This document shows positions 18,424 to 28,064 of a stretch of DNA of 28,465 nt, in pieces. The position numbers and the translations under genes are program-made. The notes under the pieces were generated by a model that was not told the origin of the DNA, made no database searches, and saw only the letters and a program-made list of their open reading frames with translations. This stretch comes from Gnetum montanum (taxonomy: Eukaryota; Streptophyta; Gnetopsida; Gnetales; Gnetaceae): contig MNCI01005457.1 in the NCBI GenBank assembly GCA_015680685.1, forward strand, positions 10,594-39,058, read 5' to 3'. How positions within the stretch are numbered: the stretch's first letter is position 1; each line of letters opens with the position of its first letter.

Positions 18424-20640
18424 GTGACTACGCTGGGCTCTATTGGTGACCACTCACCAGCATAGTGAGACTAGGCCCCAGTGTAGCTGATATCAATAAG
18501 TGGTTTCCTAGATTCATCATGGCTAGTTTTTGGTTGGTTTTTGGTTCCTAATGCTCAGTATGACCAACAATATGGATTGGGATTGAAGATTGATGAATTT
18601 TGACTCTATTTCTACCCTTTGGAAGCTAGAAATGAGGCCAGAACTTGTGAGTACGTTGGACTACACTAGCTAGCACAGTCAAGGTCATCCCTAGCATAGT
18701 TGCATGGAAAAAATGGGTTTCTAGGATTTCATAGTTGCTACCAGAGTTCCATTAGCTCCCTAGAACAACACAGGATCTTAGAAGAGCATAATAGACTATT
18801 TTGGAGGCCAAAATAGGCTTCAAAAGATGGACTTTTGGTATCAACATTCCATAACTATGCTGGCCACTATAGTTGAGCATTGGTTCAATGTAGATAGACT
18901 AGAATCTAGTTTTCTCATGGTTGAACAAGATCAAACTACAACTAGGTTCAAGCTTTCAGGATGCTAGGCTTCCAACAACAATTTTTTGGTTGTTCTAAGT
19001 GTTGTTGTGATGGTCAAAACATCTTGCGACACAGACTACATTAGAACTAAACTAGCTAGTGTAGTCCAATGCCTACCTTAGTATAGTCACATAAAATCTA
19101 GTCTTCAAATAGTCAAAACAAGGTGAAATTGCAACTGGACAATGTCAATCAGGGTTCTAGGTTTCTTAAGTTAATTTTTTTATCATTCAAAATGTCAAAA
19201 TACTAATTTCACCAATTCCAAACTATGACTACACTAGCTAGCATAGTCATGGCCTACTCTAGCATAGTCATGTCCAAAATATAACTTTTGGTGGATTTCT
19301 ATAGTTAGTTGACTAGTCTCTTGGATCCTCAGGGTTACCAACGTTCTGGCTGGGGTTTTGTCTTGAGATGGCCGATTCTAGAAGTTGTTTAGGCATTAAA
19401 ATAATCATTTTCCATTGTGTGTACGCTAACTAGCATAGTTGAAGCTGGCCTTAGCATAGATGGGATGGATCTAGTGGTTTTAGAATCAAAACAAACTAAT
19501 TTTGTAATTTGGTATGGCTAGATAATGTTCTAGGTTTCGAAGTCAAGTTCTATGCTATTTTGAGTATCAAACTACTAGTCAAAGCTTTCTAGGACTGTGA
19601 CTACATTGGGACTATGTTCCCCAGTGTAGTCTAGGCTTGCTCCAACATAGTCACAACATGAATCCTATATTTTGAATTAATTCTAGGATCTATTAACTAG
19701 TTTTTTGGGTTCTATGATCTCTGGTGTCAAAAACCAGAATTTCAGGCTTGAAAGTGTTAGTTTTGATGGTTAATTCGATGTCACAATGATCAAACACCAC
19801 TGAACTACATTGGCTAGCATAGTAATAGTGTGGATGTGGTGTGTATTATGAGTTTTAGCCACTTTTAACTAAGGTTGTAGTTTTGACAGGTATTTGGGAT
19901 CTCTGATAAGGTTTTGGGGTTGACAGGATGTACTAAGAAGTTGGTCTAGCATGTATTTGGCTTCTTTTAATGTTATGAAAGATGGAATACACTAGGACTA
20001 TGCTAGCTAGTGTAGTTTAGAGCCTCTTGAGCATAGTCAAAATGTGAAAATGGGTTTTAGTCTTCTTTCATCTCACTATTCATCAGTACAAGATCACCTA
20101 AGGTCCCAAAGGAGTGCTAAGATCAAAATATGGTAATTTAGAGGTTTTTATTTATTTTTAACAATCTACCTTGACCTAACTACACTAGGACTATGTTGGC
20201 TAGCATAGTCAGGGTCACCCCAATGTAGTTTGAAGTGTGAGATGGGATTTAACTTTTTTTAAATGAGTTCTTTGCTATTTTAAGGCTACTGAAGGTTCTA
20301 AGGTAAAGTTGATGCCAAAATATGTTAATTTTAAGGCTATTTTAGGTATTTAATGGTTATTTCTTACTCAAACACTAGTAACTATGATAGCTAACATATT
20401 TGAGGCCTTCCCCAATGTAGTTTATGCCAGAAAATAATTTTTAATGGTTTTTGACAAGTTTCATGAAATTTTCGAGCTGTTAGAGGTTCTGGTTAGGGTT
20501 TGGTAACTAAAGTTGAAATTATGGAGTCAATCGGGATTTTGGTTCATTTTTGAAACCATCCTCCTACTAGTAACTATGTTGGCCAATGTAGTTAGGTGAT
20601 TGGTCAGCGTAGTTGCCATAAATAGTAAGTTTTGATGTGG
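18424..20640. repeat. Array C: regular 190-bp degenerate tandem repeat, about 12 copies
   Basis: A core of the form GACTACACTAG(GACTATG)CTAGCATAGTC recurs at 18659, 18852, 19033, 19226, 19421, 19598, 19803, 19988, 20178, 20371 and 20565, with a related copy at 18424. Successive gaps are 193, 181, 193, 195, 177, 205, 185, 190, 193 and 194 bp. The core is an imperfect palindrome (CTAC..CTAG / CTAG..GTAG). Many copies have a second half-site, AGCATAGTC or similar, some 25-45 bp later, then gggtttt-rich text and a ggttctagg-like phrase. Copies are strongly diverged. I find no reading frame shared by the units. Confidence 0.85.
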
Positions 20641-21420
20641 GTTTTTGCTTTTCTCATTGCCTGGTTTTCTTCAATGTCAATGCCTAGTTTCTAGTTTTGG
20701 GTATAAGGTTTTATGACATGGATGGATGGTTGGAAGCTTGGTTTAGGTATTAATTGTATTTTGGAATTCATTTCAAGGCTTATGGATGCTTGAAACCCAA
20801 CTTAGTCACCCTAGGAAACTGAAAACCCAAGTGTGTTAGGATTTCCATTGGCTTTTTCCCTTAGTATCTAGTGAAACTCACCTTGAATTTGAATTTTTTA
20901 TGCATAAATTTCCCACTCATCCAATGTAGTCCTACTTACCAATTATTATCATTTAGTTTAGTAGGACATGGATGAGTGTTTTGGAAGGGGACGCATAAGT
21001 TTGGGATTGGTTTTCAAGAAACAATTTTGCACAAATCATTCTCTCTCCATTACTCTAGAGCCTCAACACCCTGGATTAGAGCTCTGCACTTGTTTCATCA
21101 CCTACTACCTTCATTCCAAACATATTTTTTTTTCTTTCCACACCAAGAGCCCAACATAGTTGCGAAAGAAGACTCTAGAAGCTCCACAATGTTAGCTATT
21201 CTTATGTTGACAGACACCATGTCAAGGAGAATGCTTTAATCACCAAGAACTTTACCTTGAAGGAGGATAACACTACTTTTCATAACCTCTCTAGTCCACC
21301 ATAGTCAATTATTTTAGAGAGCTTCACCACCATGATGCATAGGTACACACATTCTAGCCCTTTTATGTGAGATTACCTTTGGAACCTAGGCATTTTTTGT
21401 TGTAGGGATTTTTCTGTTGG
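20641..21420. other. Stretch with weak plus-strand coding-like text only
   Basis: Overlapping plus-strand frames at 20968-21239 (for example FWKGTHKFGIGFQETILHKS), then a third frame with HHVKENALITKNFTLKEDNT, hint at a decayed ORF. No family is recognisable and the frames overlap one another, so I do not call a gene. Confidence 0.25.
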
Positions 21421-22135
21421 TTTTTTTATAATTTTGTAAAAATACGACATTAGATGTAGGCCATTTTTATGGATTTTTGGTGTTTCTTGGGTTCTGGGGC
21501 TAGTCTAAATTGAATTGAAAATTTTTTTCTGCTATTTCTCAGCATTTTTCTATGGTTTTGAGCAAAAAGGACATGCCAATTTTGGATTTTTTGTGTTTAG
21601 ATGGTTATGAAATTTTTTTTTCATGGCCATAGGGTTGTAGTAATATGTTTAATAGTCAAATAAATTTTTGAACCGCTTGACTTTGATTCAATATTAATTC
21701 TCTATGAATTTTCTTTCTAAGATAGTGTATAGTGGGTTTTCAGTTTTGGCCATTTTTTTCATGGTACTTAGGTTAATTTTTTTTTTTGTGTAAGAATGGT
21801 TAAGAATTTTCTGTTTTTAAGGTTTTGAATTTCTAGTATTTTGTTCAAGGATTCTAACAGCTATGGAATCACTAAATTTGGATGTGTAGTTAATTTTTGG
21901 CAAATTTTTTCATAAACTAGCACGAAGTGGGTTTTTACTATTCTAATTTGGTTTAAGTTATTTTGGCTTCATTTTTTGAAAAAATGGCTAAGAAATTTTA
22001 TATTTTATAGTTTTGGGTTTTTAGTTCATTATTCAAGGATTCCAACGACTATGAAATCATTGAATTTGTTATGTGGTTGATTTTTAGTAAATTTTTTGAT
22101 CAACTGGTGTCAAAGTGCTATTCTTTTGGTTGTTA
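21420..22135. repeat. AT-rich degenerate repeats with about 188-bp spacing
   Basis: A segment starting TTCAAGGATTCTAACAGCTATG (about 21844) recurs as TTCAAGGATTCCAACGACTATG (about 22032). The similarity continues for most of the unit (AAATTTTTTCATAAACT versus AAATTTTTTGATCAACT; GTGGGTTTT blocks; MAATGGYTAAGAA blocks). At least two clear copies are present, and one or two more decayed ones probably lie to the left. Confidence 0.6.
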
Positions 22136-22620
22136 TAGTACCTAAGTTTAGATGGGATCCCAAGCACCCTATTGAGATCTATGCCTTACCCAGCCAACCA
22201 TTGGATGTAGAGAATGTATCACATAAGTTATATGAAAGTGTCACTTATTATGCCCTTTCATGTGCCAAAACTTCATGGGAAATTCAGCATGCTAATGCGT
22301 TCCTATGGGAAAGCATTGTAGCATTGGAAAAAGAAAACAAGAGACTAGTTGAGGCTAATGGGAATCTCAAGAATCGTAAGGAATTCGTGAAGGCCCAAGT
22401 TGCTAACAACAGTTCCTTGTGATCCAAAGAGATCAAATGAACATGGTACTGGAATGCCATCCATGTCAAGGTTTCCCTTGTCCAGGAGGTTGTTGAACAG
22501 AAACTACAAATGGACCTACTGGCACACAAGACTAAGAAGTGAAGAGACTAATGTGCCTGGGTTCTCAAGTAGGCTAAGCATATAAGGACCATAAGAAAAA
22601 ATATACAGTTGAGCATGAAG
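22096..22620 (+). pseudogene. Unrecognised coiled-coil coding remnant upstream of the right LTR
   Basis: A 108-codon plus-strand frame (22096-22422) includes FRWDPKHPIEIYALPSQPL, LYESVTYYALSCAKTSWEIQ and a heptad-like tail IVALEKENKRLVEANGNLKN. After its stop, helical text continues in other frames (LVQEVVEQKLQMDLLAHKTK; AYKDHKKKYTVEHEAYLKWL) up to the LTR at 22663, which suggests a longer protein broken by frameshifts. The first residues may not belong to it, since the repeat at 21420-22135 overlaps the start. I do not recognise the family. An accessory ORF of an older retroelement or a captured gene fragment are both possible. Confidence 0.45.
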
Positions 22621-22669
22621 CTTACCTTAAGTGGTTAAAGGAGGAGTCCACCAAATGACGAGTGATGAG

Positions 22670-22795
22670 ACGCGATATCGCATGCACCGCGATATCGCAT
22701 ACGCAATATAGCGGCCGTCGCGATATTGCATCCCATGTGATATCACGTACGTGATATCGCATCGTCCCCTGCGATATTGCGTACATGATATTGCG
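22670..22795 (+). repeat. U3 GATATCGC palindrome cluster, expanded copy
   Basis: This is the same class of motif as at 291-372, but with more units: CGCGATATCGCATGC, CGCGATATCGCATACGC, GTGATATCACGTACGTGATATC and others, several of them with TG/CA differences at CpG sites. The difference in unit number between the two LTRs shows that the cluster changes length. Confidence 0.8.
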
Positions 22796-22810
22796 GTCTA
22801 CTACCAAATC

Positions 22811-22818
22811 TATAAATA
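22811..22818 (+). promoter_or_regulatory. LTR TATA box (TATAAATA)
   Basis: TATAAATA in the context CCAAATCTATAAATAAGAG, identical in context to the left LTR. A second copy at 22898-22905 lies inside the N-bounded duplicated segment and is probably not genuine. Confidence 0.65.
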
Positions 22819-22878
22819 AGAGACGACACTCCCCTCATTTCTCATACTAGGCTAGAAGTAGGGAAACTCTGGCAGTTT

Positions 22879-22933
22879 NGCGGTCTACTGCCAAATCTAT
22901 AAATAAGAGATGACACTCCCCTCATTTCTCATN
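22879..22933 (+). other. N-bounded 53-bp duplicate of the TATA region
   Basis: N at 22879 and N at 22933 bracket 22880-22932, which repeats 22793-22845 with two substitutions (CTACC to CTGCC; GACGA to GATGA). The left LTR has a different sequence of about 70 bp in this place. A single N on each side of a misplaced near-copy points to an assembly or consensus error. Confidence 0.75.
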
Positions 22934-22975
22934 TTATTCAAGCAGCTTTGTACCTGAACGCAAGTTGTGTATAGC

Positions 22976-22981
22976 AATAAA
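22976..22981 (+). promoter_or_regulatory. Polyadenylation signal AATAAA in the LTR
   Basis: AATAAA in the same relative place as the signal at 94-99 of the left LTR. It is likely the R-region poly(A) signal. Confidence 0.5.
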
Positions 22982-23561
22982 GACGATCTTTGTGGATAAA
23001 CTTTGCAGTGCATGGAATAGGTTTATTACATGTTATTTCCTACCTATTATTTATTACATGCATTAGCGTGGCATGAGTACGACTTGATTACGAGCATCTA
23101 CGGATGTGTACAGCTAGTCAAGGAATTGGCTACTCATCATGCTTAGGCTAGTTAAGTGCCTCAGTACGACCACTTCGAGCACGTGCGTTACGTGTGGTGA
23201 TCCCAATAACAATTAGCATTTGGTAGCCACAGTTGCATAGTTCAAGGTGTGTACGATAAGTGGGAACGGATGCTGAAACTAGTTAATTTAGACTTAGTCC
23301 TTAGTTAGAGTTATTTAGCTCTCTCAACCCTTCACCCTCTAGTATAGGAGATAAAAACAAAAAAGATCATAAAAATTATATACCTCGGACTTACTTAACC
23401 ATACACCATGACAACAACAAGTAAGTCTGGGAAGACAATGAATGATTAACCCCAAGTGTTCCATGGGATGTTTAGGCATTTATTCTACAAAGTTTGATCG
23501 GATCGTGCATGCTACACTAGTTTAATATGGTTGAGTGTAGGGGTACCTCGCCACTCATCAT

Positions 23562-23580
23562 TGGCGCCATTGCCAGGGAC
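23562..23580 (+). other. tRNA primer-binding site (TGGCGCCATTGCCAGGGAC)
   Basis: TGGCGCC starts one base after the CA end of the LTR. The sequence closely resembles the TGGCGCCGTTGCCGGGGA type known from plant Athila-like elements, with two changes of the CpG-decay kind. It primes minus-strand DNA synthesis. Confidence 0.85.
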
Positions 23581-23639
23581 TAAGTGTTTGTGCATCGAAT
23601 AGAACATAAGGGATATCACTCACATCATTGTGAGCCTTA

Positions 23640-25424
23640 ATGAACCTTCGGGCTAATCAAGAAAAACAAAAATTATATAACGGTGAAATTAGCACACCGA
23701 TAAAAATGCCTTCTTCTCATAAGAGAAACTCACCACCTAAGGACCACACACAAGACAGTCGACAAGATAAAACACATAACCAAAATTAGCCAAGTCTTAA
23801 ACAATATAAGATGACATATACTCATCCTGATGAGTATATTCCTAATTTTACTTTTGTTCTCCATCAGGATGAATAGCTGCGGTGGAGAGACTTGCAAGGT
23901 CACATTGTGTTACCCCTAGATCGATCAATCTCTCACATGCTTTTCCGTGCCTTGGCACAGATAGGCATGATTGAGCTATATGCTGAATATGTTATGGAGG
24001 ATTTTGACATGAGGGATTATTATGCCACAGATGCCCAACATATGAGATACTTAAGGTAGGAGAGCCAACATACATTGTCGAAGGGCAAGGCCCCGCATGT
24101 CCTTAGTGAAATAGGAGACAAGGAACCTTTTATCACGAGTTCTTTAGCAAAGGATGTTTCCCCTCCTAACGATGGTGAGGAGGTTGAGTATTAGAACCTA
24201 CGATCAATGATACATATCCCTGGTTCTGATGCCCGTGAACACCAACTATTCACAAAGGAAACAACCACTCATGCTAAGGACGGGCACCTTGATCGTCACA
24301 ACGATTGGGGCCATAGCAGCCGAAGAGAAGGCAAGAAACATCGTCATGGTGATTGTTCTCCTTCTTCTTCTCCTTCATCCCATCACTCATCCTCTCCTTC
24401 CACATCTGGGCATAGCCACCATGAACATAAAGGTGAGGATAAAAGTAAGAAAGAAGAAAGACCTCGACGAGAAAGTCAAGAGAGAGGACAAGCGCAAGGA
24501 CATAGGGAGAGTAGGGAATAACATAGACATCATAGGGGTCATGAAAGAGACGATCATGATAAGCCCCTACTCGCAACCTGAAGTATGCTTGACATTACGG
24601 AGGCAGTTAGGATTTCCACAAGGCATTTAAAGGATAGCTGGATCAATCGTTTAGACATGAATAATATCCCACAGTTTGAGGGGAGATATAATGCAGATCG
24701 ACAAAATCATTTACAGGAATTCCATGATGCCTATGCCTTGTAGAATATAGAAAATGAGTGGAAAAAACTTAAGTTGTTCCCAAGGACACTCACCAAAGAA
24801 GCAGAGAGCTAGTACTGGTCCTTAGAACCGGAAACCATCAGGAGGTGAAGTACGATGCTAGAACTGTTCAACGAAAAGTATCAAATGTACTCTAGAGTGT
24901 CCAATTTGCGTAAGCAGATCCAAGGCTGGAAGCAAGGTACACACAAACCCTTGGATGCTGCCATGGCCCGTTATTACACATTGTTACATTGTTGCCCGGG
25001 TCATGGGTACACTTAGCGGGATCAACTTCCCCACATCGTGGATGGGCTAAGGAATGAAAGTAGAAGAACCCTTGAGACTTATGCCCAAGGGAGACTCTCA
25101 CAACTTAGAGCTCATGAAGTACGTAGCTTGTTGGAGCAAGTAGCAAAAGAAGATGGTGAGCTACGCAAAAGGGAAAGTGTAGAAGTGTATAACCATGACC
25201 CCTTCCTTCGAAAGAAGGGAGTGGAATTTTGTGATGAAGAGGATGAGTCACCACTCGAAGAGTTGGTGAATAGAAAGATCTTGCCGCTTCAAAAACTCAC
25301 AACTAAAATAGTGGCTAGGGTAGATGATGTATGGAGTTCCTTAGACTCTAAAATTAAAACTATCTTAAAAATTGTAGAAGAGTCTAAGGTTGAACAAAGT
25401 AGTAACAAATGTAAGAAAAAGTGA
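23640..25424 (+). pseudogene. gag: Gag region of the Athila-like element
   Basis: The N-terminal part leads to a His/Ser/Arg/Lys-rich low-complexity segment (24207-24560, e.g. SPSSSPSSHHSSSPSTSGHS). The retrotrans_gag core follows at about 24640-25110: NRLDMNNIPQFEGRYNADRQ, EFHDAYAL, YWSLEPETIRR, MLELFNEKYQ, LRKQIQGWKQGTHKPLDAAM, RYYTLLHCCPGHGYT, QLPHIVDGLRNESRRTLE. A Glu/Lys-rich helical C-terminal part runs to the stop at 25422-25424. The same frame continues beyond that stop. Eleven of the 24 stops are in this part. Confidence 0.85.
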
Positions 25425-26200
25425 AGAGATTTAGGCCCTGCACATAACAAGGGTAAGGGAAAAATCACTAACTCCGATGTGGCTGAGGAATCTGACATAA
25501 ACAATGACAGTGGATGTGAGATTTGCCATTATGACCATCCTAAGGAATGTTGCCCCATCATCTCACATCTACAGGAGTCTGGAGTGTATGCGCTTAATCC
25601 AAGACTCAACCAATGGCAAACACCCCGAAGGTTACCTTATCCACAAGGTAACCCAAGGCAGTTCCACCAACCACTAACGTATTATCCAAGTGGAACTCCA
25701 CCACAGCCCATTGAACAACATCAGCAGTGGCAATACCCACAGTCATGGGGGATGCCATCGCTGAAACAACGGTACCCATACTAGCAGCCTAATCCTTATG
25801 GTTATTATGGGCAGTAGCTAATTTCCCCAGGTGACTCTATGGGTCACATAAACCCTCCACATTACTACCAAGTTCAGGAGTACTTTAGGACTCCTTCTCC
25901 TTCAGGAAACGCTCCATACCCACACTATCCTTCAATTCCATCCGCGTCTCTTATGCCAGTAGCCCCACCACCAACTGCTCCAACAAAGCCTAAAGTAAAC
26001 CCCACTCAATCATGACAACCCAACACTGCGAGGGCTCCCAATCCTCCAATATCAGTTGGTTCTAACAATCATACACCCAAAAGACCCTTCCTTAGGATCA
26101 ACAATCCAACTAAGCCTTCACCTTCACAAGCGGTTGAGCATCCTAACACCCCCATACTAGATAAGGTTTCAACAAACCCTTCGATAGAGAAATCGCATCC
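25425..26200 (+). pseudogene. Zinc knuckle and Pro/Gln-rich linker between gag and protease
   Basis: The frame continues as GPAHNKGKGKITNSDVAEES and a Cys/His cluster CEICHYDHPKECCP (25515-25556), a C-x2-C-x3-H type zinc knuckle of the kind that binds element RNA. After it comes a long Pro/Gln/Tyr-rich linker (RLPYPQGNPRQFHQPLTYYP; HYPSIPSASLMPVAPPPTAP) with three stops. Such linkers are common between nucleocapsid and protease in Athila-like proteins. Confidence 0.75.
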
Positions 26201-26201
26201 A

Positions 26202-26600
26202 ATGCATATAGTTATGTTAACACATACAGTAACTGACTGGATCAAGGTTAGCCACCTTCCAAAGAAATTATCGGATCTAAGAGTTCCCCTAGTTTATCTC
26301 CAAATCACTAGGAATGAACCCCATAAGGCTCTCCTGGACTCGGGTTCTAGGGTCAACTTAATCTCACAAGAACTATATAAAACCTGGAACCTACCTCCAC
26401 TCAAGAAGAGCAATGTTCACCTAGAGCTGGCTAACCAATCCATCACTGTTCCTCTAGGATAGGTTGAGGACATTGTTACCACTGTCGGTGGATGGTCATA
26501 TCTAGCCGATTTCCTAGTAATCCAGATAAACAATGACAAAGGGGATTTCTCAATTATAATGGGAAGGGCATGGCTAAATACAATTGACACACACCTAGGA
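26202..26600 (+). pseudogene. Aspartic protease domain of the Athila-like element
   Basis: The catalytic motif is ALLDSGSRVNLI, with Asp-Ser-Gly at 26337-26345. Before it stand LRVPLVYLQI and a short basic stretch, and after it VHLELANQSITVPLG and a flap-like segment DFLVIQINNDKGDFSIIMGR followed by AWLNTIDTHLGICNL, the usual order of retroelement proteases. The enzyme would cut the gag-pol polyprotein. There is a stop at 26460-26462 within the domain. Confidence 0.85.
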
Positions 26601-27099
26601 ATCTGCAACCTTTCCCTAGAAATATCCAAGACAAATACTTTTGGAAAAATTAAGAGGAAAAGAGTTCCATGCATCGCATATAGTGACACGAGGTGTCATT
26701 GCGTGCAAAAATCATGGGTAATGCAAAGTTTAACATTGCCTGCATGCAATCGGTGTGCATAGGATGTTGACATCCAAAAGTGCCTATACATGACAGCCAC
26801 ACAACAAGAAAGCACCCAGTGGCTAATGGCTGATAAATAGGGCAACTCGACAACCTGCATGGAACTAGTTGAGGGAAAAACTAGTGCTTACATTGAAAGC
26901 ACAGACGTACTAGAGCAAGTTCGTTGCCAACTTCCAACCCTTAACTCTAAAAACATCAATTGGGGACAGTTGGAGATTCCTGAGGAGTTTAAACAAGAGC
27001 CCCTCGATTTAAAACCATTACCCACCAGTTTGGAATACGTGACCCTTAAAAATGGAAAATCGGTGATCATCAACGCAAAGCTCGCACCCAAGAAAAAAG

Positions 27100-27990
27100 A
27101 AAGTTTGCTAAAGGTAATAAACAAGTGGTCAACAGCCTTTGCATGGTCATACCCCGAATTAACCAGAATAGATCCTAGGATATGCCAGCATAGGATTTAC
27201 ACAGACCCCTCTATGAAACCTCGCAAACAACCCCAGAGGTGATTGAATCCAAAGCTAAAACAAATAGTAAAAGAGGAGCTAGAGCAGCTTCTCAAGGCTG
27301 GGTTCATTTACCCTATCGCTGATAGCGAATGGGTTAGTCCTCTTGTCATTGTACCAAAAAAAGGAGGTAAATGGAGGGTATGTATAGATTTTAGGCTATT
27401 AAATATGGCAACATTCAAAGACCACTTCCCATTTCCATTTTTTGACCAAGTCTTAGACACTATAGCAAGGCATCGCTATTACAGTTTTCTGGATGGATAT
27501 AGTGGGTACAACCAAATACGAATTGCGCTAGAAGACCAAGCCAAGATAATGTTCACCAATCCCTGGGGAACGTTTGCATACAAACAAATGCCTTTTGGCT
27601 TATGCAATGCACCTGCCACGTTCCAGCGATTAGTTCTAAGCATATTTCAACAACAAATAGGTAATGGAGTAGAAGTCTTCATGCACGACTTCTCCACTTA
27701 TGGGACAAGCTTTGATCAAGCCCTCAACCGGTTAGAGCAAGTATTGAAATGATGTGTTGAAACCAACATTAAGTTCAACTGGTAAAAGAGTCACTTAATG
27801 GTTCAAGAGGGCATCATACTGGGGCACAAAATTTCACAATCAAGAATTGAGGTGGATCCAGAAAAAATTAAAGTCATCCAAGGAATTACCCGACAACCAG
27901 AAATCATTAAAGACATTAGGTCATTCCTTGGACACACCGGCTACTACAGGAGGTTTATCGCAAACTTCTCTAAAGTTGCCAAACCATTGG
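27100..27990 (+). pseudogene. Reverse transcriptase domain of the Athila-like element
   Basis: The linker TAFAWSYPELTRIDPRICQH precedes it. RT motifs in order are EELEQLLKAGFIYPI, WVSPLVIVPKKGGKWRVCID, KDHFPFPFFDQVLDTIA, YYSFLDGYSGYNQI (first catalytic Asp kept), WGTFAYKQMPFGLCNAPATF, then VFMHDFSTYG (27678-27707), where His (CAC, 27684-27686) replaces the first Asp of the FMDD box. The thumb and connection follow: EGIILGHKISQSRIEVDPEK, IRSFLGHTGYYRRFIANFSK. Stops at 27240, 27750 and 27783 break it. A single G to C change explains Asp to His. Confidence 0.9.
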
Positions 27991-28064
27991 TAGAATTAAT
28001 GAAAAAAGATGCACTGTTTGAATGGACCAAGGAATGTGAACAAGCATTCCAAACCCTCAAATAG

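Larger units (their letters stand above)
22663..23560 (+). mobile_element. Complete 5' LTR of an Athila-like element, plus strand
   Basis: The LTR begins TGATGAG (22663-22669) and ends CTCATCA (23554-23560), a perfect 7-bp terminal inverted repeat with the canonical TG...CA ends. A primer-binding site follows after one base. Length is 898 bp, including two N characters. It is homologous to positions 1-387 in reverse complement. The internal order is U3 palindromes, TATA box (22811), a CTCCCCTCATTTCTCAT stretch, AATAAA (22976), then U5. The five bases before it (ACGAG, 22658-22662) would be one half of a target-site duplication; the partner lies outside the window. Confidence 0.9.

Noticed and set aside
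20968-21239. Overlapping plus-strand frames, including GTHKFGIGFQE, which briefly resembles a Tat-type protease-RT linker
   Set aside because: The match is only a few residues, the flanks do not fit, and two frames overlap with equal openness.
24229-24630. Frames of 133 codons (plus) and 100 codons (minus) over the gag low-complexity segment
   Set aside because: They are shadows of the Ser/His/Lys-rich gag frame, which is in register with all downstream domains.
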